A stretch of 64,000 bases of DNA from the NCBI GenBank assembly GCA_028671895.1, contig JAPMAC010000231.1, positions 8,768,001-8,832,000 of the forward strand, read 5' to 3'. Source of the DNA: Oenanthe sinensis. Taxonomy: Eukaryota > Streptophyta > Magnoliopsida > Apiales > Apiaceae. The translations under genes and the position numbers were made by a program. Below are positions 1-12,713 of this stretch, one piece after another. The notes under the pieces are model-generated. The model did not search any database. It saw only the letters and a list, made by a program, of their open reading frames with translations, and was not told the DNA's origin. Numbering within the stretch: the stretch's first letter is position 1; the number at the start of each line of letters is the position of its first letter.

Positions 1-230
1 AAATGCGGGGATAGATCCTGGCAGTAGCTCTACTTAAAATGGAGTTGAGGAACTTAGAAGGAGTAAGCGTGTTAGGGTTGTTAAGGACTTTGGAAGTGAT
101 TTTATCACTTACAATGTTGAGGATGAACCTTTGACTTTTTAATAAGCCATGGATTCTTTAGAATCAAGGCATTGGAAAGGTGATGTAAAGAGTGAAATGG
201 ATTATTAGGTCCCAAAGTGTTGAAGAAGGG
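1..230 (+). pseudogene. Ty1/copia polyprotein fragment, integrase-RT linker
   Basis: One forward frame reads as the linker before copia reverse transcriptase: a basic stretch LRRSKRVRVVKDFG, then the conserved turn EDEPLTF, two stop codons, and AMDSLESRHWKGDVKSEMD. In intact copia proteins EDEPLT(F/Y)xEAMxSxES leads into the RT domain; the minus-strand copia at 12.3 kb has the same block. Only this piece is present: it starts at the window edge and ends at about 210, where LTR-like sequence begins. It is a relic with no function. Confidence 0.6.
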
Positions 231-845
231 GGGTTGAATACAACACTTCCTATTTTTGTGGATTATTAATTTGTGTTCTCGAGTTTTTTTGAGAAATATA
301 TGAAAAATCATAGTTGCAAGATTTTTAGAAATATATTATTTATATATAAACTTAAATATTGGTACACCCTAGAGTAAATTAAACTCTAGCTACAATGATC
401 TCTCTTGTTACAATAATTTCCCAAAATGAATGCTCTAAAGAAATTATGAAGAAGAAGACAACTGCAAAAGCTTATTTTTCCTTTAATTGCTTCGAAGAGA
501 GAGAGTAATATGGTGCAGACTTCCACCAATGATGTGGCCACTTTCAGCCTATCAAGCAGATTTCTTCAGGATAAGGTTGTGGATAGAATGGAATATTTCC
601 TGGAATATTCCATTTTTTAACCGATTGAAAGTTTCCGAGAACTGTGGCGATAGAGTGCTTCAGCTTGAAAAATGGCATTATCATCTTAATTTGTTCGAGA
701 ACTGTGACATTGAAGACAAACTATGGTTATGTGACTAATTGACTGAGAACTCTAGCAAAGGAGTGAACTGTGTCATTTTAGAAAACTGTGGCAATTTCCT
801 TCGTGAGAACTATGATGATACATTTCCGCCATAGTTTTCTCCTCC
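218..845 (-). mobile_element. probable LTR, minus orientation
   Basis: The left edge begins TGTTGAAGAAGGGGGGTTGAATAC, whose complement is the CAACCCCCCTTCT block that closes the LTRs at 35.4, 38.8, 54.0 and 56.0 kb. An LTR read on the minus strand therefore ends here. The right part (about 630-830) repeats the word GAGAACTGTGG and close variants several times, as expected of a U3 enhancer-like array. I could not fix the right boundary or a target duplication. Confidence 0.4.
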
Positions 846-899
846 AACAATGGAGATGGCATTCAATTGTGGTGTTTTACTAACCTGCTTTTTAAAAAC

Positions 900-1921
900 C
901 TAATCCTGGTCCATTTCTGAATCAAAATCCTAACTCTTTTTCTCCTCAAAATTTTGGCCCATGTCTGAACTCAGTTTCAATCCCTTTGAATCCTCTTGGT
1001 TTTAATTAAACAGAAAAAATTGAATTCTTTGAAAAAAAGTGTGGATGCATTACTTGAATCTTAACAGCCTTTCATGCAAACTATGACCCAAGATAGGTAG
1101 TTATTAAATTCCAATACTCAAGTCATATCTAAGCTAAAGGTCGAAGTTAGCCAACACAATCAATGAGAGAGAGAAAAACCGATTTCTTAGTCAATCTGAT
1201 GATAATCCTAAATTTCATCCAAACCAACAAAATCATGAAAATGTGAATTCCATTATCTCTCTATGGTCTGGTAATCAATTCAATAATCATGCTGGTATTA
1301 ATACTCAAGAGGAGGAAACTCACTTTTGACCCAAATCCTTTATTTTTAAATCCTACCCTTAATCAATCCTAGTCTCCCAAGAGTTCTGATAAAGTAGTGA
1401 AATCAAGTGAACCTTCCAAATCTAATAAACTTCCTTCAAAACCCATAAGTAACATGTTTAGTGAAAGAGTCTTCAAGCCAAAAGCCCCATTTCCTCAAAT
1501 GCTTACTTCAAACAAATAATCTACTCAGTTAGACAAGATTTTGGAAATCCATAAACAAGTCAAGATCAACATTCCTCTTTTAGATGCAATTCAACAAGTT
1601 CCCTCTTATGTTAAGTGTGTAAAAGATTCGTGTACTCATAAAAGAACCACTCATGTTCCTAAGAAAGCTTTTCTAATGTCTCATGTCTATTCTATCATAT
1701 CACATCAAATACCTGTGAATTATAAGGATCTGGGTTGTCCTAAAATCTCTTGTGTCATAGGTGATACTTTCATTGACAAAGCTTTACTTGATCTAGGTAC
1801 TAGTGTAAATCGTTTTTCATTATATTTCTATCAAACTTTGGATGTAAGTGAGCCTAAAAAGACTAATGTCACTTTTCAGTTAGCTGATCGTTCTGTTAAA
1901 TCTCCTAAGAGTATAATTTAA
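900..1921 (+). pseudogene. Athila-like Ty3/gypsy gag-protease fragment
   Basis: Broken forward frames give MQTMTQDR, NSNTQVISKL and similar pieces of an Athila-type Gag tail. From about 1541 there is a clean stretch of 126 residues: KILEIHKQVKINIPLLDAIQQVPSY, then KDLGCPKISCVIG, then ALLDLGTSVNRFS and LADRSVKSP. ALLDLG(A/T)SVN is the retropepsin active-site region of Athila/Tat elements. The frame stops where the inverted LTR sequence starts at 1921. The element resumes at about 18.74 kb, so this is the left half of a split Athila-like element. Several stops make it non-functional. Confidence 0.65.
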
Positions 1922-2671
1922 AATCCCGAACTTATTCACTTAAATAAATTCAAATAAAAATTACAACTCCTTAATATCCACAACTTACAATTCATAAATA
2001 TAAAATTACAATTAAACTCTCCAAATTCAAATTTAAATATAAATGTTACAATTTCTCAAAGTCTGCAACTCATATTCATTCAAAAAGTAGCCCACCTAAT
2101 AATGAATATATGTTGGGGGAAACAAAAAAATATAGACTAGCAGTGAGTGAAAGGCTCATATACGGATATATAAAAATGCAAAGAGTACAAAGGTTAGAAC
2201 GATGACAATATGAACAAATAAAATATCTGAATAAAGAATGATGAAACAAATCGAACGAGACAAAAAATATTGGTCACACTTAACTCACAATATAAACAAG
2301 TAAAAAGACACGATAGATACTTATCTTATAATTTCAATGTACATACTTTTTAATCACAAATATTCTTACTTTTACTCAATATATTCTTACCACTTACACA
2401 TACTCTTACTAGTTACATATTATAATAACAAAATACTGAAATGCTAATTTACTTACTAATATGTGAGACAATCATACACTTACATCATGTCCTACATTTC
2501 GGTTTTCTAAAATATGTAGTCATCAAAACTTACAGGGGCTTTCATATAACAAATCAAATGCTACCAAAAATCTTACAGGGGCTTGTACGGTACAAAACAC
2601 AATGCTACCCAAATGGCCAAAATAAACATACACAATAGTAATGACTCTACGTGTCTCATACCTCCGGCGAC
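1921..2671 (-). repeat. inverted fragment of the array LTR
   Basis: Reverse-complemented, this segment matches the right part of the LTR at about 2880-3623: the CACGTAGAGTCA block, GGCCATTTGGGTAG, GATGACTACATATTCTGGAGAACCGAAATG, and the closing AAGTGAATAATTCAGG. It begins at the LTR end, directly against the Athila protease fragment, and breaks at about 2671 where the forward copy starts. Together the two form a large imperfect hairpin with arms of about 0.75 kb and a loop of about 0.2 kb. Confidence 0.75.
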
Positions 2672-3623
2672 AGAATTGTCAGTTTTTCAGACCGGTCTGG
2701 TCTGATTTTATTTATAATAGTCTGTGATATTTGGTGTGTATGCTATTTTAAGCAAGATACTTTCAGTTTATTTGTGATATATGTATGATTTGGGAGATTT
2801 CATAAGACCTCTGTCATGAGTTGATAATCTCATCATTTGGCACCACCTATACGGTGTATTTAACTTGTATGGGCGTGCGGCCGGAGTTATGGGACACGTA
2901 GAGTCACACCTATTATGTATGTATGTTTGGCCATTTAGGGTAGTATTGTACTTTGTACCGTGCAAGCCCATGTAAGATTATGGGTATCGTTTGATTTGTT
3001 CTACGCAATCCCCTGTAAGTTTTGATGACTACATATTCTGGAGAACCGAAATGTAGGACATCTTGTAAGTGTAAGATTATCTCTCATTTTTGTAAGTAAG
3101 TTCACTTTTAATCTATTTGATATTATTATCAGTAAGTGGTAAGAGTATATGTAAGATTAAGAATATTTATGATTTAAGAATATGTAAGTTGATATTGTAA
3201 GATACATATCGTGTCTTTTTACTTTATCTGTTATTTGTTTATATTTTGAGTTAAGTATGACATATATCTTTTATCTATTTCGATTTGTTTCAACATTCTT
3301 TATTAATATATTCTTTTTATTCAAATTATCAGCGTGTCTAACCATTGTACTCTTTGCATAATTTAATATTCGTATATAACTCATTCGCTCACTATCGGTC
3401 TATGTTTCTTGATATCCCCCGTCATGTATTTATTATTAGATGTGATACCTTTTGGGAAGAGTGCGAGTTGTTGATTTTGTGGAGTTGTAAAGTTTATATT
3501 TAGATTTGAATTTGTATAATTAAGTTGTATTTTTGGATTGTAAGTTGTTGGATATTGAGAAGTTGTAACTTTTTATTGGATTTTTGAAGAATTTTATTAA
3601 AGTGAATAATTCAGGATTTTAAA
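2672..3623 (+). mobile_element. LTR 1 of the tandem array, 5' truncated
   Basis: It covers only the right half of the roughly 1.9 kb LTR seen whole in the next copy. It starts inside the unit at TTGTCAGTTTTTCAGACCGG and runs to ATAATTCAGGATTTTAAA. It is followed by TTTGGCATCAGAGCT, which resembles the initiator-Met tRNA primer site of plant LTR elements. No coding sequence is visible. Confidence 0.7.
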
Positions 3624-4284
3624 TTTGGCATCAGAGCTAGAGTTTTTATGATTTTGTTGATTTGCCTTTAGGCTTGACTTCTGATATTTAGGTACTTGTA
3701 AGATAGGTTTAAAGATTATTAATATTTGTTGTTAGGCTTGACCTGTGAGTATGGGTAGATAATTGGTTTGCTAGTTAAGAACATTTTTTGTTTTGTATTT
3801 TTTGGATATCTTTTTGTGAGTATTTAGAATCATCTTTTAGTGCAATTATTGTATCAATATGATGAAAACTACTAGATAAAGATGTAATTTGAAGGCTCAG
3901 TCGTAAACAAATTTTTGAAAGAAAACCAGGTTCATGGAAAACATTAAAGACATTTTCATCAGTTTCAACTTAATGTGTTGCATTTTGTTAGATTTAATTG
4001 TGGATATTGTGTATTTTAGTGTATTACTCAAGTAGCAGTGATGGAAAGAGGTCGACAACATGTAATGGGAATAGAGGACGCTTTCAGGATATTGTCAAGT
4101 TGCGGCTGATTTAGGACTTGTAGTGTTAGTCATCAAGGAACACCATGATTATAGTTAAATATAACTTTAAGATGGAGCTACGTACGAGTTTAGAGGAAAC
4201 AGTTCGTGTACGTTATCACATTTTCTTTTAATAGAGGCGTGCAAGTTTAATGTCGAGGACGAAATTTCTATTAAGAGAGAAGAA
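3624..4284 (+). mobile_element. non-coding interior 1 of the tandem LTR element
   Basis: About 660 bases from the primer-site-like TGGCATCAGAGCT (from 3626) to a purine-rich tract just before TGTAACATCCC. The end reads GAGGACGAAATTTCTATTAAGAGAGAAGAA, the usual form of the 3' end of a Ty3/gypsy interior before the LTR. There is no open frame of note and no gag or pol motif, so the element is a short non-autonomous derivative. A matching interior lies at 7788-8455. Confidence 0.7.
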
Positions 4285-7200
4285 TGTAACATCCCGTATT
4301 TTTTAGAATATATTTAGTTATATTATTTTAATATTAGGAATAATATTAGTGAGTTATTATTAATTTATTAGTTGCATATATTTATATTTAGTTTATTATT
4401 AGGATATTTTAGAAAATATTATTAGTGGACAAAAGAAAAAAAGGAAAAAGAATAAAAATAGGAAACACTTAGGGTTTGGAAAAAAAAAGAAGTTACATAA
4501 GTTTTGTAGGAACAGCCATATGAAAGAAAGAAAAAGAAAAAGAGAGGAAGAAAGAGATAAAGATAGAGAAAAAGCTTAAGAAGATAGGTTATATTGTTTA
4601 AATTGGGGTTCTTGTGATTGACAACAATTCATAATTTTTGACTCTTAAGGTACGGATATTTCTACACACTCTCTCCTTGTTCTCGTATTATTAATGTACA
4701 GATTTCTTTTCAGAACTCTTTATCTTCGCATCATTACTCGAAATTCGTATTGTTGCTTCGAAATTATATATATATGGTATATTCATATGTATCAGTTTGT
4801 CTCCATTCTGATTCTTGTTAAATTCGTATCTCCTTCATTATTTATCGGATTGTTACGATCTTATTATGCCTAGAAAGCTATTTCAATTATCTATAATTTT
4901 CGTTCTTATGTTTGCTGAAATTCTTCCCACAAACATGTTGAAATCTGTCTTTTGTACAATGTGATAGAAATTTCGAGTTATTATCTTGTAACTTCGAAAA
5001 TTCATAGTAAATTGAATATTTGTTCAGTAATTATGTGTAATATAATTCAGGAAAGATATTTTCGAGCACTTCGTTCTTTAGTATTCCGCTCTGAAATTCT
5101 GTGATTTCGTTGTCATAAATATCAAAATACTACTGTGATTAAAGCCTGATTTTGTTATGGGAGTCCATATTTTAATTGTTTCTGAATTCGTTACTTCTCC
5201 ATTTTTAACGAGGCTTACCATTTTGGAAAGACCTCATAATTTTCTACGTTTTTCGTGTTCTGCACTTTTTCATTTGAGTTCAACTTTATATAGTAAACTG
5301 TCAGTTTTCCGAACCGGTCAGGTCTGATTTTATTTGTAATAGTCTGTGATATTTGGTGTGTATGATATTTTGAGCAAGATACTTTCAGTTTATTAGTGAT
5401 ATATGTATGATTTTAGAGATTTTGTAAGACCTCTATCATGAGTGGAGAATCTCATACTTTGGCACCACTTATACGGTGTATTTAAATTGTATGGGCGTGT
5501 CGCCGAAGTTATGAGACACGTAGAGTCACGACTATTGTGTGTGTATATTTGGCCATTTGGGTAGTATCGTGCTTTGTGTCATGCATGCCCCTATATGATT
5601 ATGGGTACCATTTGATTTATTCTATACAAGCCCCTGTAAGTTGAAGGGTTTCGTGACACAAACGCAGCGGAATAAACGCGAAAAATAAATCAAAATAGCG
5701 AAACCCTCCGCAGGATCCATGCGAAAACAACAGATTTAATTCGGAGATAAAGAATAAATACCTTTAGAAGCTTTAACAGTTCATTAATGGAAGATTAATG
5801 GAGGTCCAAATCTTGTTTAATCACCACGTATCCCGCTCTCGCGATCTACGCTCTACGGTATCCACACGAACACTTTTCATGAAGGATTGATGTGTACTAG
5901 CACCCGAAAACTTCTTCTATCTCTATCTTCCTCCTCTCTCAGAGCGGCTAGGGTTTTTGTAAAATCTCTATCTTATTAAATCAGCCCATAAAGAGATTAT
6001 ATAGAGAGAGGAATAAGTTTTCTAATTATAATCCAATTATAATTAATACTAATCCAAAATTCTAAATTATTTAATTAAGTCTCACTTAATTAATTAATTA
6101 TTAATTTTGGAATTAGTTTAAGTAATTCATTTATTCTATTTATATAATTAATTAAGTCATACCTAATTAATATCATAAATAAAATAAATTACTTATTTAA
6201 TTTAAATTATTTCTCCTTCAAGCGTTCTTTGTGTGTGACCTTGTAGGTTATTATTACGTTGGCAACAATTTTAATATCTAATTAAAATTGTAAACAATGA
6301 GCGGCATCTAGTAATACATCATTGCTACCCAAGTAATAATAATAAATCGGTGATTCGATTAAGCCTTTCGTGAATAATGTTCCATATAATATAATCCTTT
6401 TAATCTTGATATTATAGATTAAACTCAAGGCATGTCTCGTGTCATCCTCTTCATAATTTAATCTTTATTTTCTTGATCGATGAGTAGACTATTAAAATCA
6501 AATCAACATTTGAGCACGGCCGTGCATTTCATAGTCTCACTCAAACAAGAGGCCAATAATATCACTCCTAAAATTAGGAGGATTAAATCCCATCTAGATC
6601 ATTCATATTTCTCATACGATTCATAATATACCCAATGTCCACTTTTATCATCACCCGGTCAAAGGTAACTTTTAATGTAATCAAAGTATATTAATTCTCG
6701 TATAGAAATATAATGATTTCAGGTCTAAGGATCATTACACCATTATCACAGTGAGAATTACTTATGACACTTACTTAACATGTAGAATCTCACGGCGGGT
6801 CATTCCAGTACCATGCATTGATACATGCACTTATGTTCTTGACTTTAGTATCCCCATACCTATGACCAATGAGATGTGGTCATCTGTCAAGAAACATACT
6901 AGTCTTTGTGCATTATTATTGTCCTTAAATAATAATACTCGACTAGGGAATTTTAGGAATAAGATACTATTCATATAATCTCATTTTTTAAGTCACATAC
7001 TTAAAGATATATAATACGTATCAAAATTCCAAGGACATTTATTATGCTTTCAATTTATTACGCAGTAAATAAAACATAATAAATAAATAATAATCAATAA
7101 AACATAATCCTTAATAATAAATATTTTCCTTAAAATATAAAAAGTATTGTCTCTAGAGCACAATTACTAACATAAGTTTTGTTGACTACATATTCTGAAG

Positions 7201-7787
7201 AACCGAAATGTAGGACATCTTGTAAGTGTAAGTTTATCTCTCATTTTTATAAGTAAGTTCACTTTTGATCTATTTGATATTATTATCAGTAAGTGGTAAG
7301 AGTATCTGTAAGAATAAGAATATTTATGATTTAAGAGCAAGTAAGTTGATATTGTAAGAAACCTATCGTGTCTTTTAACTTTTTCTGTTATTTGTTTATA
7401 TTGTGAGTTAAGTATGACCAGTATTTTTTATCTATTTCGATTTGTTTCCGCATTCTTTATTCAAATATTCTTTCTATTCATATTATCAGCTTGTCTAACC
7501 ATTTTACTTTTTGCATAATTTTATATCCTTATATGAGCCTTTCGCTCACTGTTTGTCTATGTTTCTCGATTTCCCTCGACATATATTCATTATTAGATGG
7601 GATACCTTTTGGGAAGAGTGCGAGTTGCTGACTTTGAGGAGTTGTAAAGTTTATATTTAGATTTGAATTTGTATAGTTGAGTTATATTTTTTATTTTTGG
7701 ATTGTAAGTTGCTGGATATTGAGAAGTTGTAACTTTCTATTGGATTTTTAAAGAATTTTATATAAGTGAATAATTCAGGATTTTAAA
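4285..7787 (+). mobile_element. LTR 2 of the tandem array, interrupted
   Basis: It begins TGTAACATCCC, a typical plant Ty3/gypsy LTR start, and ends ATAATTCAGGATTTTAAA before a decayed primer site TTGTCATTAGAGCT. Without the solo LTR inserted at 5642-7172 and its duplicated TAAGT, it is about 1.97 kb, which fits LTR 3. The right half matches LTR 1. Confidence 0.75.
5642..7172 (-). mobile_element. solo LTR of the copia-A family with TSD TAAGT
   Basis: The sequence begins TGAAGGGTTTCG and ends ACTAACA (TG...CA), flanked on both sides by TAAGT (5637-5641 and 7173-7177). It shares long blocks with the LTRs of the 9.7-18.1 kb copia, including GAGCGGCATCTAGTAATACATCATTG and the TCTCACGGCGGGTC region. 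No primer site, purine tract or coding sequence is attached. It is therefore the product of LTR-LTR recombination after insertion into LTR 2. The uninterrupted site is visible in LTR 1 near 3017. Confidence 0.85.
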
Positions 7788-8455
7788 GTTGTCATTAGAG
7801 CTAGAGTTTTTATAATTTTGTAGACTTGCCTTTCGGCACGACTTGTGATATTTAGGTACTTGTAAGATAGGTTTTAGGATTATTAAGATTTGTTGGTAGG
7901 CCTGACCTGTGAGTATGGGTACACAATAGGTTTGCTTGTTAAGAACATTTTTTGTTTCTTATTTTTTGGATATCTTTTCATGAGTATTTAGAATCATCTT
8001 TTCATGCGATTACCATAAGTGTGTGCAATATGATGAAAACTACTAGATAAAGATGTAATGTGAAGACTCAGTCATAAACAAATTTTCAAAAGAAAACCAG
8101 GTTCATGGAAAACAAGAAGGACATCTTCATTAGTTTCGACTTAACGTGTTGCATTTTGTTGGATTTAATTGTGGATATCGTGTATTTTAGTGTATTACTC
8201 AAGTAGTAGTGATGGAAAGAGGCCGATAACACGTAATGAGAATAGATGACACTTTCAGGATATTGTCAAGTTACGGCCAATTTTGGACTTGAAGTGTTAG
8301 TCATCGAGGAACACCATGATTGTAGTTAAATACAACTTTAATATGGAGCTACGTACGAGTTTAGAGGAAATAATTCGTGTACGTTATCACATTTTCTTTT
8401 AGTATAGGCGTGCAAGTTTAATTTCAAGGACGAGAATTCTATTATGAGGGAGGAA
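7788..8455 (+). mobile_element. non-coding interior 2 of the tandem LTR element
   Basis: A near copy of the interior at 3624-4284, about 0.66 kb, running from GTCATTAGAGCTAG to the purine tract ATGAGGGAGGAA directly before the next LTR. As in interior 1, no gag or pol motif is present. Shared features are the CTTGTAAGATAGG, CCAGGTTCATGGAAAAC and GGAACACCATGATT blocks. Confidence 0.7.
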
Positions 8456-9706
8456 TGTAATATCCCATATTTTTTAAAATATATTTAGCTATATTATTTT
8501 AATATTAGGAATAATATTAATGAGTTATTATTGATTTATTAGTTGCATATATTTATATTTAGTTTATTATTAAGATATTTAGAGAATATTATTAGTGGAC
8601 AAAAGAAAAAAAAGAAAAGACTTGGGGTTTTGGTAAAAAGAAGAAGTTATATAAGTTTTATAGGAATAACCATATGGAAGAAAGAAAAAGAGAAAGAGAG
8701 GAAGAAAGAGATAAAGACAGAGAAAAGTTTAAGAAGATAGGTTATGATGTTTAAATTGGGGTTCTTGTAATTGGGTGCAATTCATAATTTTTGACTCTTA
8801 AGGTACTGATATTTCTACACACACTCTCTTTGTTCTCGTATTATTAATGTACAGATATCTTTTCAGAACTTTTTATCTTCGCATCATTACTCGAAATTTG
8901 TATCGTTGCTTCGAAATTGTATGTATATGGTATATTCATATGTATCAGTTTGTCTCCATTCTAATTCTTATTAAATTCGTATCTCCTTCATTATTTATTG
9001 GATTGTTACGATCTTATTGTGCCTATAAATCTATTTCAATTATCTACACCTTTCGTTTTTTGTATTTTCTGAAATTCTTCTCACAAACATGTTGAAATCT
9101 GTCTTTCGTGCAATCTGATAGAAATTTTGAGTTGTTATCTTATAACTTCAAAAATTCATAGTAAATTGAATATTTGTTTAATAATTATGTGTAATATAAT
9201 TCTGGAAAGATATTTTTGAGCACTTCGTTCTTTATTTGTATTCCGATGTGAAATTCTGTGATTTCTTTGTCGTAAATATCGAAATACTACAGTGATCAAA
9301 ACCTTATTCTGTTATGGCAGTCCAAATTTTAATTGTTTCTGAATTCGTTACTTCTCCATTTTTAACGAGGCTTACCATTTTGAAAATACCTCGGATTTTT
9401 CTACGATTTTCGTGTTCTGGACTTTTTCATTTGAGTTCAACTTTATATAGTAAATTGTCAGTTTTCCGAACTGATCAGGTCTGATTTTATTTGTAATAGT
9501 ATGTGATATTTGGTGTGTATGATATTTTGAGCAAGATACTTTCAGTTTCTCAGTGATATATGTATGATTTTAGAGATGAGTGGATAATCTCATTCTTTGG
9601 CACCACCTATACGGTGTATTTAAATTGTATGGGCGTGTCACCGGAGTTATGTGACACGTAGAGTCACGACTATTGTGTATGTATGTTTGGCCATTTGGGT
9701 AGTATC

Positions 9707-11148
9707 TGAAGGGTTTCGGGCATGAAAACGCAGCAGAATTAACGTAAAAACAATAAAAAAAAATCCAAACCCAATCGCATGATCCATGTATAACGTTGGA
9801 TGATTATGGTGAATAAGTTTGTACCTTAACAAAGCTTTCGTATGCTGTTTAATGGAGGTCTAGAAAGATGAATCACAACAGTCCTTTGTTGCAAAGATTT
9901 GCTCTCTAAAGAAGTCCACACGAACGCTCGATCGTCCTACGATCACCGAAGTCGGTACTAGCCGAATTATTTGTCTCTCTCTCTCTCTTTCTCTAGCCTC
10001 TCTTGATGTTGAGCAGCTAGGGTTTTTCTCTAAAATAAAATTTGATGATTAAACCCTAATACTATACATCATTATGTATATATAGGGGAGAGAGAGATTT
10101 TGGGTCTAACCCTAATCCATGTGATTTCCAAAACCCATTATGACTTTGGGTTATTATTATTATTAAATCTGAATTCTAATATAATTATAAAGTCCCACTT
10201 AATTAATTCAATAATTAAATTCGAATAATAATAATACTTATTAAATCCGAATTCTAATATAATTAATCAAGTCGCACTTAATTAATTTAATAATTAAATT
10301 CGAATAAACAATAATATATATTTAAATTCGTAATTTAAATAAACCTCCGTTTCGACGTTCTTTGTGTGTGACCCTTTAGGTTATTATTACGTTGGCAATA
10401 ATTTTATTATTTAATAATAAAATTATAAACAATGAGCGGCATCTAGTAATACATCATTGATACCCAAGTAACAATAATAATTGGTGATTCAATTAAACCT
10501 ATCGTGAATAATGTTCCATGTAATATAATCCCTTTAACCTTATATTATAGATCAAACTCGAGGCATGTATAGTGTCATCCTCTTCAACGTTTAATCTCGG
10601 TTTCCTTGATCAATGAGTAGACTATTTAAACAAATCAATATTTGAGCATGGCCATGCATTTCATAGTCTCACTCAATCAAGAGACCAATAATATCACTCC
10701 TAGAATTGGAGGGTTAAATCCTATATCTATCATTCATATTCCCCGTACGATTCATAGCATACCCAATGTCCACCTTTATCATTACCCGGTTAAAGGTAAC
10801 TTTGAGTGTAATCAAAGTATATTAATTCTCGTATAGAAATATAATGATTTCAAGTCAGAGGATCATTACATCATTATCACTGTGAGATTTCTTATGACAC
10901 TTATTAATATGTAGAATCTCATGGCGGGTCTTTCCAGTGTCATGTATTGATACATACACTTATGTTCTTGACTTTAGTATCACCATACCTATGACCAATG
11001 AGATATGGTCATCTGTCAACAAACATACTAGTCTTATTGCATTATTACTGACCTTAAATAATAATACTTGACTAGGGAATTTTAGGAATAAAATACTATT
11101 CATATAATCTCATTTTTAAGTCACATACTTAAAGATATATATTACGTA
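9707..11148 (-). mobile_element. 3' LTR of copia-A, truncated at its U3 edge
   Basis: It matches the right LTR from TGAAGGGTTTCG to AAGATATATATTACGTA. There the right LTR continues for about 150 bases to its terminus, while this copy jumps into internal sequence (TGTACTTTACATATATGTATATC, matching 43.93 kb of the related element). The outer U3 and the polypurine tract are therefore deleted at about 11148. Confidence 0.8.
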
Positions 11149-11219
11149 TGTACTTTACATATATGTATATCTCCTTGATCATTAATCTCATTAATTAGGT
11201 GATATCTCCTAAGTACATC

Positions 11220-12260
11220 CCCAAACAATCTCCTTGGCTGCTTCATAAGCATCAATATACTCAGGCTCTATTGTAGAATCAACAACTGTCTCTGCTGTGA
11301 ACCATTCCAGCATACAATATCTCTATTTAGATAAAACACCAATCCAGACTGAGAAATCGAATCATCCTTGTCTGTCTAGAAACTAGCGTCGGTGTAACCT
11401 TTTACAACAAGCTTATCTTCTCCTCCATATACCAAGAATTAATCTTTAGTCCTCTTCAAGTATTTAAGAATATTCTTGACTGCTGTCCAGTGACCTTCAC
11501 CTGGATTAGACTAGTATCTACTCTAACTTAGGCCGATCATTCTTCTTGATCTATCTCTATAGATCTTGATACCTAAAATATAGGTCGCTTCGCCTAAGTC
11601 TTTCATTGAGAAATTCTTACTCAACCAAGTCTTAACAGCCTATAAAGAAGGAATGTCATTCCCTATTATTAATATATCATCAACATATAATTCTAGGAAT
11701 GCCACATTGCTCCCACTTACCTTCTTGTAGGCACATGGTTCATCTTCATTTTGAATAAACCCAAACTCTTTGACAGTTTCATCAAAACGAATGTTCCATC
11801 TCCTTGAGGCTTGTTTCAATCCATAAATGGATCAACGCAGCTTACATACCTTTACAGCATTCTTTGGATCAATAAAACCTTCAGGCTGTGTCATATACAC
11901 ATCCATATCTTCTTCAAGGCTCCCATTTAAGAAAGCGGTTTTGACATCCATCTGTCAGATTTCATAATCATAGTAAGCAACTATAGCAAGAAAAATCCTG
12001 ATGGACTTGACCATAGCCACTGGTGAAAAAGTCTCATCATAGTCAATACCATGAATTTGCTTGAAACCTTTTGCCACCAATCGTGCCTTATAGGTCTGTA
12101 CATTACCATCCATGTCCGTCTTCTTCTTGAAAACCCACTTACACCCTATAGGTTTTACCCCTTTAGGTGGATTAACCAAAGTCCATACTTGATTAGTATA
12201 TATGGATTCCATCTCAAATTTCATGGCATCCAGCCATCTCTTGGATTCTGGAGTGTTCAT
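11220..12260 (-). pseudogene. copia-A reverse transcriptase and RNase H, deleted
   Basis: RT starts MNTPESKRWLDAMKFEMESI and carries KARLVAKGFKQ, DYDETFSPVAMVKSIR, QMDVKTAFLNG, SIYGLKQASRRWN and the catalytic ELYVDDIL. After a conserved GLS the sequence jumps to SRYQSNPGEGHW. The related element at 44.4-44.65 kb has about 240 extra bases here, and both deletion ends contain GTATCT/ACTCT-like sequence (near 11517). RNase H follows with KGYTDASF and several stops, up to the truncated end near 11220. Confidence 0.8.
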
Positions 12261-12266
12261 AGCATC

Positions 12267-12695
12267 TTAGTAGGTGAGAGGCTCATCTTCGTCGATAAGC
12301 ATCACATCACCATCTTGAGTTAAGAGAAATTCATAATATCTCTCAGGCTCATGGCGAATCCTACTAGACCTACGAATAACCTGTGTTTCTTGAGCAGTGT
12401 TGTGGTCTTGTACATCCTGCTCAAGTTCCTCCATTGGTTCAATGTTATCTTGTGGGCCTCGAACTTCATCGAGATCTATTATCCTCCCACTGTTTTTCTT
12501 CGAAAACATTTCTCTTTCAAGAAAAACTGTAGTTCGAGCAACAAACACTTTGTTCTCGGAAGGAATATAGAATGAATAACCCTTTGTTTCAATTGGGTAT
12601 CCCACAAAATTATATTTGTCTGATTTAGGTCCTAGCTTGTCAGAAGTTAAACGTTTCACAAACGCTTCACATCCCCGTATTTTCATAAATGACAT
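12267..12695 (-). pseudogene. copia-A integrase C-terminus and linker
   Basis: A 142-residue minus-strand frame: MSFMKIRGCEAFVKRL, GPKSDKYNFVGYP and KGYSFYIPSENKVFVARTTVFLE, the copia integrase C-terminal region. It is followed by an acidic linker and RRSSRIRHEPERYYEF, then EDEPLTY and a stop. The next frame downstream opens at DAMNTPESKRW, so this stop interrupts one former reading frame rather than ending a gene. Confidence 0.8.
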
Positions 12696-12713
12696 GCTAT
12701 GACGTTTCTTAGT

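Noticed and set aside
8543..9095. Two short plus-strand frames in LTR 3
   Set aside because: Low-complexity Lys/Ile/Tyr-rich translation of LTR DNA; the matching LTR 2 does not keep the frames.
10642..10836. A conserved small frame (MSMAMHFIVSLNQE...) also present at 17416
   Set aside because: It lies in the copia-A LTR and is duplicated only because the LTR is; no start context or known family.
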